A stretch of DNA of 64,000 nt from Bacteroidia bacterium (lineage in GTDB: Bacteria; Bacteroidota; Bacteroidia; Cytophagales; Cyclobacteriaceae): positions 32,690-96,689 of the forward strand of contig JAUHYU010000006.1 of assembly GCA_030426345.1 (NCBI GenBank). Reading direction: 5' to 3'. The notes under the pieces were generated by a model. It saw nothing but the letters and a program-made list of their open reading frames with translations. It made no database searches and had not been told where the DNA came from. The position numbers were made by a program, and so were the translations under genes. This document shows positions 33,152 through 41,908 of this stretch, piece after piece. Each line of letters starts with the position of its first letter. Position 1 is the stretch's first letter.

Positions 33152-36076
33152 TTAGATTTTTTTTCTTCTATCTATCATAGCCCTAATCCCTTCAAGCGGT
33201 AATGCTGCACTTGCCAGATAATTTGATAGTCGGTAGGTGGAACCAAAAATCCATTCATTTGCACCATTTTCCTTAAAGTCATTGACCATGTCCACGACGG
33301 TTTGGTCAGCTAGTTTGGGGTCAACAAGATCAAGTGTGTAAACAAACCAACCCGTAGGAGTTGCCCAAAAGGCACCGTTTTGGTAGTCGTCGCGCTTGCG
33401 GGCCACTTCCCAATAAACGCCGCCCGGCAAATGCCGAATTTGTCCTTTTTGTACTATCTCATTGTATTGAGACTGAAAGTATTTGGCTATGGAAAAGGAC
33501 TGCTTTTCATCAGCTATTCCGAGGTAAACGGCAAAAGCCGAGCCCCAAATATCAGGTTCTTTGCATTGAACCGTGGCGGCTCTAAAGAGGCCAATACTAT
33601 CATCCCAAAATACATTTCGGATGTTTTTTTCTATCTTAACACTTTCATTCTTCCAATGTTTGGATTCTTCTGTACGATCAAGACTTGATAGTAAATCAGC
33701 AAGCCGTCTGCTCGCCTGAACGAACAAAAGTGAGCAAAAAAGTAAGTCTCCCTGCTTGCCGACTGTATCTGTAAATCCATACGGACAACGCTCTTGTTCC
33801 TCACCGGGAATGATATGTACCAGATGTGTATTTGGGTTGCGTGGCACCGCATTCATAGTTTTTATCAATGGCTCAATCATGGATTTTAGCAGCTTTTTGT
33901 CTTTAGTTTTCTGATAGGTATTCCAAGCAACATTTACAGTAAACTGTGAGCCGTCTGCCACCGGGTTTTTTCCCATGGTGCCAAAGCCCGGTTTATAAAT
34001 ATTCGTGCCATCAAATTTGATACAATCAACACCTGCACCACCGTCATTCATCCCATTGACGAAAAGACGACAGGCATCATTAAGTTCCTTGTCAGAATAT
34101 GAATCGATAGAACCTTCCAAGGTATAGGAATAATCGCGCAACCAAAAAGCCTCGTACCCAAGACCAACTTGTGGCGGAAAGGCCTCTGTGCCGTCATCCA
34201 TTGTTCTGACGGATTCGCGTATGATTCGATCTGCTTCGAATCCCAGCCAAGAAACCGCATCTTGAAATGATTGATCACCGTGAAAAAGCACATTTGCAGG
34301 AATTTCTACTTTCTCGAAATCGTCACTTTGCCAGGATAGCGTCAATGTGCTTCCTCCACCTTGCTGGAAATAGTTGAGCGAGATTTTATGCATACCTGCT
34401 TTCATGGAAATAGAAGCCTTTTTTTCATAATTTCCATGTGCCCCGTCATTGTCAATAAGTATGTAGTCATTCAGGAATAATACACTTCCATCGTTTGATT
34501 CAAGAAAAAGGGTGTATAATCCATCTTTTGGGACATTGATATATCCATTAAAGATGTAACCGAAATTTTCTGTTTGCTTACTGTTTTCTATGGAAAATTG
34601 AGGTATTATACCCGATGTTGATTCCCGCTTTTTTTCGATGGCTTTCGCATTGTCGAATGCTCCATTGTAAAATTTATAGTGGAGTCCGGGTGTTGGTTTC
34701 TCCGTCAGTTGCTGTGCTTCTTCGAAAATATCATTGCCAATTTCGACAGAGACGATCTGACTGGGCGTTTTGTCATGTGAAAATGCCTGCATCCGCAGTT
34801 GGGCTTTTTTATGGATTTTGATAGGATTTTTATATAAAAACATGCTATCTTGCGTTGGTAGAGAACTATCAAGGGTATAATATATTTGAGATGTTTCTTC
34901 GTGAGCTGCCAATTGGATATTTCCATTTTTATCTGATGCCACACGGGGATCTGGAGTAGCATCCTGATAAATCCAATCCAGACTAAGGCGTGTGATTTGC
35001 GTAGTAGCCAATCCATGCCCTCCCTTTCTATCTCCGGCACAATGTCCCAAAAGCACATGATTTTCCATGAATTCTATGGCGGTGTAGCAATACCACCCGT
35101 CAGGATCGCTTTCAATGGTTTTGATTTTCTCCCAACTTTTTCCTTCATCTTTTGATATGGCAAGGTTGAATGGGGTTCGATAGCCACCGTCTCTTGACTC
35201 TTCGTAGTTATTATTCCAAACTAACAGCAAGTCGCCTGTTTTTGGAATGCGCTCGATCGAGGCTGGGGAAAGTGGAGATTTTATATTTCCCGCTACGATC
35301 GGCGACCAGGTTTCCCCCTTATCTTCCGAATAAGAGAAGTATTGTACACCGGCATCTGTTCGACAAAAAAGCATCAATTTTCCATGATCTAATTCCACGA
35401 TTCCTGGCTCTTGCAACACGACGTTGTTAGGATTGGGAACCTCCATGGATTTTGACCAGTTTTTTCCAAGATCATCCGAGAAATAGCTATAGATCCTTCC
35501 ATTAGCAATCATTCTGGATTCAAGCTGTCCATGTAGTGCTGTGGGATAAATGATCCTGCTATTGGGCAATTGAACCAATCTGTCGTTATTGACAACATGG
35601 TATCCTTCGTCATTCATACACCTGATCGGATCACTCCAAGTTTTTGCCTCGTCGGTAGAGATGCGCATGAATGGTATACAGTCCGTTTCGGAGTTTTTTC
35701 TAATGTAAAAAAGGGCCAAACTTCCATCACTTAGCCGCAATAGAGAAACAGACATCACATTCATTCCGCCTTCATTAGCTATGATCATTTCATCTTCTGT
35801 TGTCCAGGTTTTTCCGCCATCACTAGAATATCTTCCGGCCAAATAAGCTTGGGCATGATCACCCGTTCCTCCGGTAAAATGTGTGTAAACAAACAATATC
35901 CGACCATCTTTAAGCTGGATAAAATCTCCTTCGCTATTTCTGGGATTTTCAGCTGATGGTGTAAGACGTAAGGTGATTTCCTTGCCGGAATCTTCCTGCG
36001 GAGTTGTTTTACAACCCATGGAAAATGAGGCCATTATCAGGAATAAAAAGAGGTAATTGTGGTTAGGGTAGTTCAT
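33152..36076 (-). CDS. Sialidase-like / PA14 / toroid fusion lipoprotein
   Basis: 974 aa, lipoprotein signal (FSMGC, Cys22). Residues about 30-370 form a sialidase-type propeller with five Asp boxes (SSDGGKTW, STDEAKTW, SDDLGKNW, SEDKGETW, SKDEGKSW). A chitobiase C-terminal-like strand set follows (IYYTLDSSLPTQDS, about 395), then a PA14 domain (about 465-600, LFLESNDGSVLFLND), then a glucoamylase-like alpha/alpha toroid (about 610-970, GLGYEAFWLRDYSYTLEG, GGVYWEVARKRDDYQNGAFW). PA14 usually binds glycans. Two potential catalytic modules on one surface protein suggest sequential action on one glycan; the sugar is unknown. It holds four motif copies. Confidence 0.85.
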   Translation of the reverse strand: MNYPNHNYLFLFLIMASFSMGCKTTPQEDSGKEITLRLTPSAENPRNSEGDFIQLKDGRILFVYTHFTGGTGDHAQAYLAGRYSSDGGKTWTTEDEMIIANEGGMNVMSVSLLRLSDGSLALFYIRKNSETDCIPFMRISTDEAKTWSDPIRCMNDEGYHVVNNDRLVQLPNSRIIYPTALHGQLESRMIANGRIYSYFSDDLGKNWSKSMEVPNPNNVVLQEPGIVELDHGKLMLFCRTDAGVQYFSYSEDKGETWSPIVAGNIKSPLSPASIERIPKTGDLLLVWNNNYEESRDGGYRTPFNLAISKDEGKSWEKIKTIESDPDGWYCYTAIEFMENHVLLGHCAGDRKGGHGLATTQITRLSLDWIYQDATPDPRVASDKNGNIQLAAHEETSQIYYTLDSSLPTQDSMFLYKNPIKIHKKAQLRMQAFSHDKTPSQIVSVEIGNDIFEEAQQLTEKPTPGLHYKFYNGAFDNAKAIEKKRESTSGIIPQFSIENSKQTENFGYIFNGYINVPKDGLYTLFLESNDGSVLFLNDYILIDNDGAHGNYEKKASISMKAGMHKISLNYFQQGGGSTLTLSWQSDDFEKVEIPANVLFHGDQSFQDAVSWLGFEADRIIRESVRTMDDGTEAFPPQVGLGYEAFWLRDYSYTLEGSIDSYSDKELNDACRLFVNGMNDGGAGVDCIKFDGTNIYKPGFGTMGKNPVADGSQFTVNVAWNTYQKTKDKKLLKSMIEPLIKTMNAVPRNPNTHLVHIIPGEEQERCPYGFTDTVGKQGDLLFCSLLFVQASRRLADLLSSLDRTEESKHWKNESVKIEKNIRNVFWDDSIGLFRAATVQCKEPDIWGSAFAVYLGIADEKQSFSIAKYFQSQYNEIVQKGQIRHLPGGVYWEVARKRDDYQNGAFWATPTGWFVYTLDLVDPKLADQTVVDMVNDFKENGANEWIFGSTYRLSNYLASAALPLEGIRAMIDRRKKI
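33878..33898 (+). repeat. Dispersed 21-bp motif copy, inside a gene
   Basis: 19 of 21 positions match; read by the gene as KKLLKSMI. Confidence 0.8.
34403..34423 (+). repeat. Dispersed 21-bp motif copy, weaker, inside a gene
   Basis: 15 of 21 positions match without a gap, more with a one-base slip; read by the gene as KKASISMK. A further weak copy lies at 34811. Confidence 0.5.
35444..35464 (+). repeat. Dispersed 21-bp motif copy, inside a gene
   Basis: The core CATGGATTTT and T-run are exact, while the central block differs (15 of 21). Read by the gene as KNWSKSME. Confidence 0.6.
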
Positions 36077-36213
36077 TCAAAAAAAATATTTGAGATAATT
36101 ATCACAAAACAAAATGTATTTATGCGATTAGCACGATAGCGTAAATATATGGATAATCTTAAGATGTTATTTCTTGTTTTTGCAAAGAAACGGTTGAGGT
36201 ACGAGTAGTTAAC

Positions 36214-37251
36214 TTAATGCTGTTTATTGAAGATCACGTATAGTTTGTTTTTCATTTTTTTACTGTATCGAACTTCAATAAGATATGTAATGCAGGTGGC
36301 TAAACCAATTGAACAAATCAGTGCAATAGCCGAAGCCATCCAAAAATTCATATTTAATCTATTGTTCAAAATGGGTATAACAAACCACATTGATAATTTT
36401 TGATGTATTAAATATAATGCAAATGAGATTTTGCCCAAAAACAATAAAGGTTTGCGAATGATGAATTTTAGTTTGCCATGAACAAACAAAGAAAAAATGG
36501 AAAAATAAAGAATTAACATAATAGCATATTCCCAAAAATTTATAAAAAACCTGGATTGCCCGAAAAAATCGAATAGAGCAATCTGAGAAACCAAACAAAG
36601 AATAATCATCCCATAATATTTAGTAAGGTGGGTTCTATTTGCCATGATTTTGTAAAATAGAATGCCTGAAAAAAACAAAGGCCAAAACTGCAATAAAGGA
36701 ACCCCGTAAAGCACTCTCGATACCCAAACATCATGAACAGGAAAGTATACCATTGCAACAATCAGAATGGTCAATAAAACTCCTATTTTGTCTAAATGAA
36801 TGAGCCATTTGAAATGAAATAACAATACCATGAAGATGTAGAATAACATCTCTACAATCATTGTCCAATATGGGCCGTCTAGGTTGGGGATTTTTAAGTA
36901 AAACTGAAACATTGTCATGTTGCCTAAATATTGCACAATACTTACTCGATTGAAATCCATTTTATATATCCCATGTAACACCAATAGAGTAAAAGTTATA
37001 GTAACACAAGTCCAATAAGTTGGGTATAATCTACTTATTCTATTTATTATAAATTGCCCTGATTTTTTAGTGTGTTCTAGACTTAGTAAAATTACAAATC
37101 CACTAATCATAAAAAATAAATCTACTCCGGTAACACCTAGTTTAAAGCCAAAATGAGCCTCATTTCGACTCATTGTATAATGAAAAAGTACAATCATTAT
37201 AGCTGCTAATCCTCTTAAGGCGTCTAACTCTCGAAATCTTTTTTTCTTCAT
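36214..37251 (-). CDS. Acyltransferase family membrane protein (OafA/YrhL-like)
   Basis: 345 aa with about ten hydrophobic segments. The opening RELDALRGLAAIMIVLFHY is the acyltransferase-3 signature with the essential His, and GVDLFFMISGFVILL and RISRLYPTYW are further conserved blocks. The family moves acetyl or similar groups from the cytoplasm onto surface polysaccharides at the inner membrane. The substrate is not readable. The gene is AT-richer than its neighbours and stands alone. Confidence 0.93.
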   Translation of the reverse strand: MKKKRFRELDALRGLAAIMIVLFHYTMSRNEAHFGFKLGVTGVDLFFMISGFVILLSLEHTKKSGQFIINRISRLYPTYWTCVTITFTLLVLHGIYKMDFNRVSIVQYLGNMTMFQFYLKIPNLDGPYWTMIVEMLFYIFMVLLFHFKWLIHLDKIGVLLTILIVAMVYFPVHDVWVSRVLYGVPLLQFWPLFFSGILFYKIMANRTHLTKYYGMIILCLVSQIALFDFFGQSRFFINFWEYAIMLILYFSIFSLFVHGKLKFIIRKPLLFLGKISFALYLIHQKLSMWFVIPILNNRLNMNFWMASAIALICSIGLATCITYLIEVRYSKKMKNKLYVIFNKQH

Positions 37252-37296
37252 CTGTTTTGATTATGCAGATTATGTGTGCAACTAATATAATGTATC

Positions 37297-37317
37297 TATG
37301 GATTTTTGATGCTTTTT
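37297..37317 (+). repeat. Dispersed 21-bp motif copy, intergenic
   Basis: 18 of 21 positions match; 46 bases upstream of the acyltransferase start. Confidence 0.8.
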
Positions 37318-37383
37318 TTACACCAATTCGGCGGGAAATCCATGATAAATTCATTTGATCTGCGTGGTTGAAAGGTAAGCGTC

Positions 37384-37434
37384 AATTCCCTCTATCAATC
37401 TGATAATTCATCTAATCGATTGCTGTTATTTTTC
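37384..37434 (-). pseudogene. Relic copy of the metallophosphatase gene tail
   Basis: The segment matches 39595-39645. On the minus strand it reads GKITAID, stop, MNYQID, then AGA, against GKITAIDWANYQID then stop in the gene, so both the Trp codon and the original stop have changed. It lies 2.2 kb beyond the intact gene end, with two genes in between. Confidence 0.8.
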
Positions 37435-37564
37435 CAAAGGCTCCTTTTTTTGAAAAAAACCTTTTTGTGCCTTACTTGTGTTCATTTATAAATAATTTCT
37501 GGCTTGTTGATTTATTTATATATTTACATTAAATTGTAACATGACGTAACCAACCTGAACAGCC

Positions 37565-38407
37565 ATGAAAACATCTCATTCAAAAATTACCTCCCGCTTT
37601 GCTATTTTTGTTTTATTCGCCATGCTAAGCAACTTAATGGGCTGCGAAAAAATATGCTCACTGACAGACCCTGATGTTGAAGCAACCGTGATGGAAGTAA
37701 ACCCTACAAGTGTGATCATCCATATTCAGGGAAATTTCGGGAGCGACCGTTTAAGTTCTACGGATGAGGTTGGTTGTTCTGAAAGCTGTAATGTCATTGC
37801 ATGCACAACTAGTTCAATGCAAGTTAATATTGTTCCATTTGATATCAACTCACCACTATTCATCAGTTATCCTACAACAGACCAACTTAATCAATCATTC
37901 ACTTTTTCAAATCTAATGCCTGAAACCGACTACACCATTGAATTCACGGTAAGTGCTTGCGTTAGTTCGGTAAAAATGACCGTGACATTTACAACACCAG
38001 AAGAACCTTGTGATCCTCCAGTATGTAGCGAGCACGGCCAATTCACAGCAGCTACCTGCTCTTGTGAATGCGAAGAAGGATGGACAGGCGACCTTTGCGA
38101 CGAGCCGATCTTAAGTGGAATTCTTCCTACCAATCTTGTATATGATCCAAATAATCTGGTCATCAACAGTTTCGGCTCATTCTCATCGGTAATGCCCACT
38201 GTAGATGGAAGCACACCATTCACCTTTACCATAGTGGACATCACACCTGCAAATACAGCGATCTCTATCAACGCTAGCACGGGCGTTATCCAAACAACCG
38301 ATCTGCTGGAATTCGGAACAGGCCGCACGTATTTGATCGATGTGGGAGTGAGCAATTCCGCAGGTTCTGCCACTTTCACAGATGTCTACACTATTCAGGT
38401 TCAATAA
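37565..38407 (+). CDS. Lipoprotein with EGF-like and cadherin-like domains
   Basis: 280 aa, lipoprotein signal (NLMGC, Cys near 27). Residues 40-145 look like a fibronectin III-type sandwich (NPTSVIIHIQGNFGS, LMPETDYTIEFTVSAC). An EGF-like module follows (CSEHGQFTAATCSCECEEGW then TGDLCD, about 155-180). The C-terminal 95 residues resemble a cadherin-like or putative-Ig domain (ISINASTGVIQTTDLLEFG). A surface adhesion or binding role is inferred. It is one of two genes lying between the metallophosphatase tail and its relic copy. Confidence 0.75.
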   Translation: MKTSHSKITSRFAIFVLFAMLSNLMGCEKICSLTDPDVEATVMEVNPTSVIIHIQGNFGSDRLSSTDEVGCSESCNVIACTTSSMQVNIVPFDINSPLFISYPTTDQLNQSFTFSNLMPETDYTIEFTVSACVSSVKMTVTFTTPEEPCDPPVCSEHGQFTAATCSCECEEGWTGDLCDEPILSGILPTNLVYDPNNLVINSFGSFSSVMPTVDGSTPFTFTIVDITPANTAISINASTGVIQTTDLLEFGTGRTYLIDVGVSNSAGSATFTDVYTIQVQ

Positions 38408-38472
38408 AAAGCAAAGTGGGAGTTTCAATAAATTGATATACTCAAGTTGCAAACACGTGCAAAGCAGGAAAG

Positions 38473-39594
38473 TCAATCAATGGCTTTTCCAACTATAATG
38501 TTGTCGCCTGCAGCTATTACAATATTGGTGCCATCGTATGGAAATTTAGTTGATGAAGGATTATTAAATGAGTTGCCTTCAAGAAAAATGATTCCTTTAC
38601 CAAATTCTACTGAATCGGTTTTTGATTCTTTTAGCATTATGTCTCCCCCGGATTCTGTTGAAGTATAAAACACTTTAACAAACCTATTGCCATTGTCAAT
38701 GGCTACTATCGGACGAGTTCCGAAATAACTAACATGATGCAGATCATCCCAAGTGCCATTGGATCTTCTTACAAGCAATCCAATTTTTGTGTATGAAGGA
38801 GTATCATAACTTGTTTTGACGGCTGCAAATAATTCCCCATCTGAAGTATGCTTTAAATTCAAGTGATCATCAGCCATTCCCTTACCAATATTCAATGCAC
38901 TTTGTGATGCTGGAACCTCATCACGAGACCAAATGGAAATAGAATCACCATCCTTGTGAGACTTGAAACCAAAGCGTTCTGTTGCCTGATTTGACCACAA
39001 TACACCCACTGAATTCGACATAGTCACTATTGCACTGATATCATCATCAGCAACACCTGTATAAATGTGTTCTGAGTTCGACCAACTTGTATAAGGTGGG
39101 GTTGAATTTCTGACTTCAATATTGTTGTTGGCCTCATAGGTCATCCAAAGCGTTGATTCGGAATCAAAAGCAATGGTTGCTGTTTCAGTACTGGAATCAA
39201 AAGTTATTTGGGAAATAGTGTCTCTAGGGTTCAGGAATTGATATTTTTGACCGCTCTCGTTGAATTTTAAAACTGTGAATTCTGATTTTGGTACTTGAAA
39301 TAAAAGTATGAAGACAGTGTCAGACACGACATAGCAATCGGCTTTTGAGTTTTTATTGGTGGTAAGGAGCTTATGCTGAATCCATTTATTTTTTACCAGT
39401 TTCCAAACATGGGTGCCACTGTCATTTGGGAAAACAGAATAAAATTCATCTTCATATTTCCAAATCTTCGATTGCGGTTTTTCTCCGGTGGTTGTTGAAG
39501 TTTTTATAGAAGCAATCGGTAACTGGATGCCCGTCTGGCCAAAACTGAACTTACCCACAAATAAAATCGAAAGAGCAAAAAATATAATTCTCAT
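38473..39594 (-). CDS. Secreted beta-rich protein, unknown function
   Basis: 373 aa with signal peptide MRIIFFALSILFVGKFSFGQ. The rest is made of short strand-turn units (TIAFDSESTLWMTYEANNN, VGVLWSNQ, LFAAVKTSYD), suggesting a beta-propeller. No family or catalytic motif was recognised. It starts six bases after the metallophosphatase stop and is probably co-transcribed with it. It lies between the copied gene ends described at 37384-37434. Confidence 0.65.
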   Translation of the reverse strand: MRIIFFALSILFVGKFSFGQTGIQLPIASIKTSTTTGEKPQSKIWKYEDEFYSVFPNDSGTHVWKLVKNKWIQHKLLTTNKNSKADCYVVSDTVFILLFQVPKSEFTVLKFNESGQKYQFLNPRDTISQITFDSSTETATIAFDSESTLWMTYEANNNIEVRNSTPPYTSWSNSEHIYTGVADDDISAIVTMSNSVGVLWSNQATERFGFKSHKDGDSISIWSRDEVPASQSALNIGKGMADDHLNLKHTSDGELFAAVKTSYDTPSYTKIGLLVRRSNGTWDDLHHVSYFGTRPIVAIDNGNRFVKVFYTSTESGGDIMLKESKTDSVEFGKGIIFLEGNSFNNPSSTKFPYDGTNIVIAAGDNIIVGKAID

Positions 39595-39600
39595 AATTCC

Positions 39601-40545
39601 CTAATCAATCTGATAATTTGCCCAATCTATTGCTGTTATTTTTCCATTAATGACTTTTTCAAAGGCATATTCTTTGTCTTGGAGTTGGCGGTTATCTTTG
39701 TGGGTCATTTGATATTGTACCACCATTTTTGTCGGGTTTTTCAGCACGTGTACTTGTAGGAAACCGCTGACCAAGCTATTGCCAACTGCACCGGTATTGA
39801 AAGAAGCGGCTCCGGTATCCACACCCTTTCCCAGAAAATGATAGCGCTGAAACATGTGCGTAGTCGCCCCGAGAATCAGGTCGGCTTTGTTTATTAGTTT
39901 GGCTTTTCTTTTTGCGCTCAGTTGCTCCACCCACGGGCCATCATGCGCCAGTACCACGATAATATCCTCGTCTGTTTTGTCGATTCCATCCAACTTATCC
40001 ATGAGATATTGTCGGCTGCTTTCGTTGAATGCAAAATTTGGATCGTCCGGACTATCAGAATAGTGTAACTGAATGATGTGCACGGTGATCCCTTCATGGT
40101 TTTCGACGGCATAATATTCACATTTGTTATCCCTGATTTGCACGTTTTCTCTACTGGACAAATCAACAGAATCTAGGATGGGTGCACCTGCTCCCCAATC
40201 TCCCTGTCCATCTCCCCAGTATTCATTTTCGCCATCAGCAACATTTGGATAGAAGTGATTGTGCCATAGGGTATCATGCTTTATCAATTTCAGGAATGGA
40301 TTGAGCCTGTTCACTTTTACATGATCGCCCAAACCGAGAATAAACGCATCTCCACTTTCCCTGATCCACAGATCACATTTTTTCATGGCAGGATTTTCAA
40401 TGGAGTAGCCTTTATTGTCGCTCATGATGGAAAAGCTGAAAGCCGCCGCTTTGTCAAGGTCTTTGATAGTTATCTGCGCCCGGAGGTTCGTAAAACAAGA
40501 AAGGATGACAATAAATGGCAGAAGTAGGAGAGTCGTTTTTTTCAT
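39601..40545 (-). CDS. Secreted calcineurin-like metallophosphatase
   Basis: 314 aa, signal peptide ending near NLRAQ (about 24). The phosphoesterase fold is suggested by FSFSIMSDNKGYS (first metal motif, with Asp-Asn in place of the usual D-x-H), LGLGDHV (GD motif), and VVLAHDGPW and ITVHIIQLHYSD further on. The first motif is atypical, so activity is less certain than for the protein at 49192. The family cleaves phosphomono- or diesters with two metals. The 3' end is copied at 37384-37434. Confidence 0.78.
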   Translation of the reverse strand: MKKTTLLLLPFIVILSCFTNLRAQITIKDLDKAAAFSFSIMSDNKGYSIENPAMKKCDLWIRESGDAFILGLGDHVKVNRLNPFLKLIKHDTLWHNHFYPNVADGENEYWGDGQGDWGAGAPILDSVDLSSRENVQIRDNKCEYYAVENHEGITVHIIQLHYSDSPDDPNFAFNESSRQYLMDKLDGIDKTDEDIIVVLAHDGPWVEQLSAKRKAKLINKADLILGATTHMFQRYHFLGKGVDTGAASFNTGAVGNSLVSGFLQVHVLKNPTKMVVQYQMTHKDNRQLQDKEYAFEKVINGKITAIDWANYQID

Positions 40546-40587
40546 TGTATCATAACATTTGATTTATCATAAGATAGTTTCTGGTTT

Positions 40588-40608
40588 CATGGATTTTGAG
40601 CCCTTTTT
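40588..40608 (+). repeat. Dispersed 21-bp motif copy, intergenic
   Basis: Exact core and T-run with a shifted centre (16 of 21); 43 bases upstream of the metallophosphatase start. Confidence 0.65.
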
Positions 40609-40732
40609 TGAGCACTAAATCAACTATAAGGGGTTGGGATTGCAGTACACAAGCTTAAGATTTTCGGGAATGAAAAATAAATTCTGCATAAAAATAGATG
40701 AAAGTGCTCAAAGAATCCATTATTGTCTCAAA

Positions 40733-40771
40733 CAAAAAAATCGTCACTTCAACGAAAGTAGAAGTGACGAT
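40733..40771 (-). terminator. Rho-independent terminator of the YceI gene
   Basis: A perfect 11-bp stem (40740-40750 with 40761-40771). Read on the minus strand it is followed by a T-run (the A-run at 40734-40740), 43 bases past the YceI stop. Confidence 0.9.
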
Positions 40772-40813
40772 TCATTGGGATTACCCCAAAGCTTTCGCTT
40801 GGTTCGGGATCGA

Positions 40814-41419
40814 TTACTTCTTGGCAGGGATGGTCACCTGCACTGTCACGTCTGGCCATAATTTGGCGACACCATCCGCCCCTGTGTGCAGGAGTGTACA
40901 CACGCCGTTGAGTGCCTTAATCGCATCAGTGCCGTTCCAGTCGGTCACGTCGATTGATGCATTCAAAACGAGTTCAGAGTCGCTGGCAACGTACGTGAAA
41001 GGGACTGTGTTGGTCATGTCGTTCATCTTCAACTCCACTTGTCCATTGCCACCGCTTGCCGATACGATCTTGCCGGTAATGGTAGGTGTGTTGAACGTGC
41101 CGAAGAAAGTCTCCCTGACCTTTGGGTCTCTAATCGAATCATTAGAATCCACACTTGATGTATTGATGGAAAAAGTGCCATTGGAGAGTACATTCTCCAC
41201 AGATCCTTCGCCACCGGCTGTCACTGATACGTCGTGGAAGGTGCCGGATACGCCGACCCGCTCCGTTAGTTTAAAGGCCGTCCATTTGACATTCGCTGCG
41301 GCGACATCATAGGCGATTCCTTTCTGTTCTTCTGATTTTTCTTCTTGTGCTTTTTTAGGTGAGCACGAGTACAACGCGAAAATCGCGATAATAACAGGGA
41401 TACAATTTCTGGTTTTCAT
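40814..41419 (-). CDS. YceI-family lipoprotein
   Basis: 201 aa, lipoprotein signal (ALYSC, Cys19). The YceI lipocalin-like fold is indicated by ANVKWTAFKLTERVGVSGTF, FSINTSSVDSNDSIRD, and FFGTFNTPTITGKIVS with the usual F..P.I.G pattern. YceI proteins bind isoprenoid or amide lipids in a barrel in the periplasm; the role is often linked to stress. A good Bacteroidota promoter precedes it and a strong terminator follows, so it is a single-gene unit. Confidence 0.93.
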   Translation of the reverse strand: MKTRNCIPVIIAIFALYSCSPKKAQEEKSEEQKGIAYDVAAANVKWTAFKLTERVGVSGTFHDVSVTAGGEGSVENVLSNGTFSINTSSVDSNDSIRDPKVRETFFGTFNTPTITGKIVSASGGNGQVELKMNDMTNTVPFTYVASDSELVLNASIDVTDWNGTDAIKALNGVCTLLHTGADGVAKLWPDVTVQVTIPAKK

Positions 41420-41443
41420 AGGATTGTTATTTTAAGTAATTCA

Positions 41444-41473
41444 CAAATTTAATACAATGATACATCGGAACAA
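41444..41473 (-). promoter_or_regulatory. Bacteroidota-type promoter of the YceI gene
   Basis: On the minus strand TTG (41473-41471) is followed after 19 bases by TAAATTTG (41451-41444), matching the TTTG / TAnnTTTG pattern of the primary sigma factor in this phylum. It lies about 25 bases upstream of the start codon. Confidence 0.65.
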
Positions 41474-41590
41474 GTCATATATTCAGTATTCAAAAATCAA
41501 TGGGTAAAATGCCATAAAAAACTATACCAATTCTTTGAAAACCTTCGATTATGATCATATTAGGAAATGAAAAATTAAGGAGTTGACTAT

Positions 41591-41896
41591 CTATTTTTCA
41601 GCTTTGTTCATCCTATTTTTTAATTTATAAATTAGAATGAGGGCGATTGCTCCACCAAAAAACGAAACGATGGCATTAATTATAAACAAGCCAATATTGA
41701 CTTCCTCTGATTGCACAATCGAACTTAAATCGAAACCCATTCTCCCTAGGGATTTTATGAAGAATATACTTCCAAAAACACCGGCGATGGTATTGCCTAC
41801 CAGATCAAAGGAATATTTGTTGAAAATGTATCCTGTCAGGTTGGAGCCGATGATACCAATCGAAATGCTAATAAGTGAAATCAACGTAGCAGTCAT
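41591..41896 (-). CDS. Small membrane protein next to cydB
   Basis: 101 aa with three hydrophobic segments (residues 3-22, 34-50, 66-90) and a short basic tail. The size and glycine-rich spacing (NTIAGVFGSIFF, FFGGAIALILIYKL) resemble GlsB/YeaQ-type transglycosylase-associated membrane proteins, but this is uncertain. It begins 12 bases after cydB and is probably in the same transcript. Confidence 0.65.
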   Translation of the reverse strand: MTATLISLISISIGIIGSNLTGYIFNKYSFDLVGNTIAGVFGSIFFIKSLGRMGFDLSSIVQSEEVNIGLFIINAIVSFFGGAIALILIYKLKNRMNKAEK

Positions 41897-41908
41897 TGGA
41901 TTTATTTT

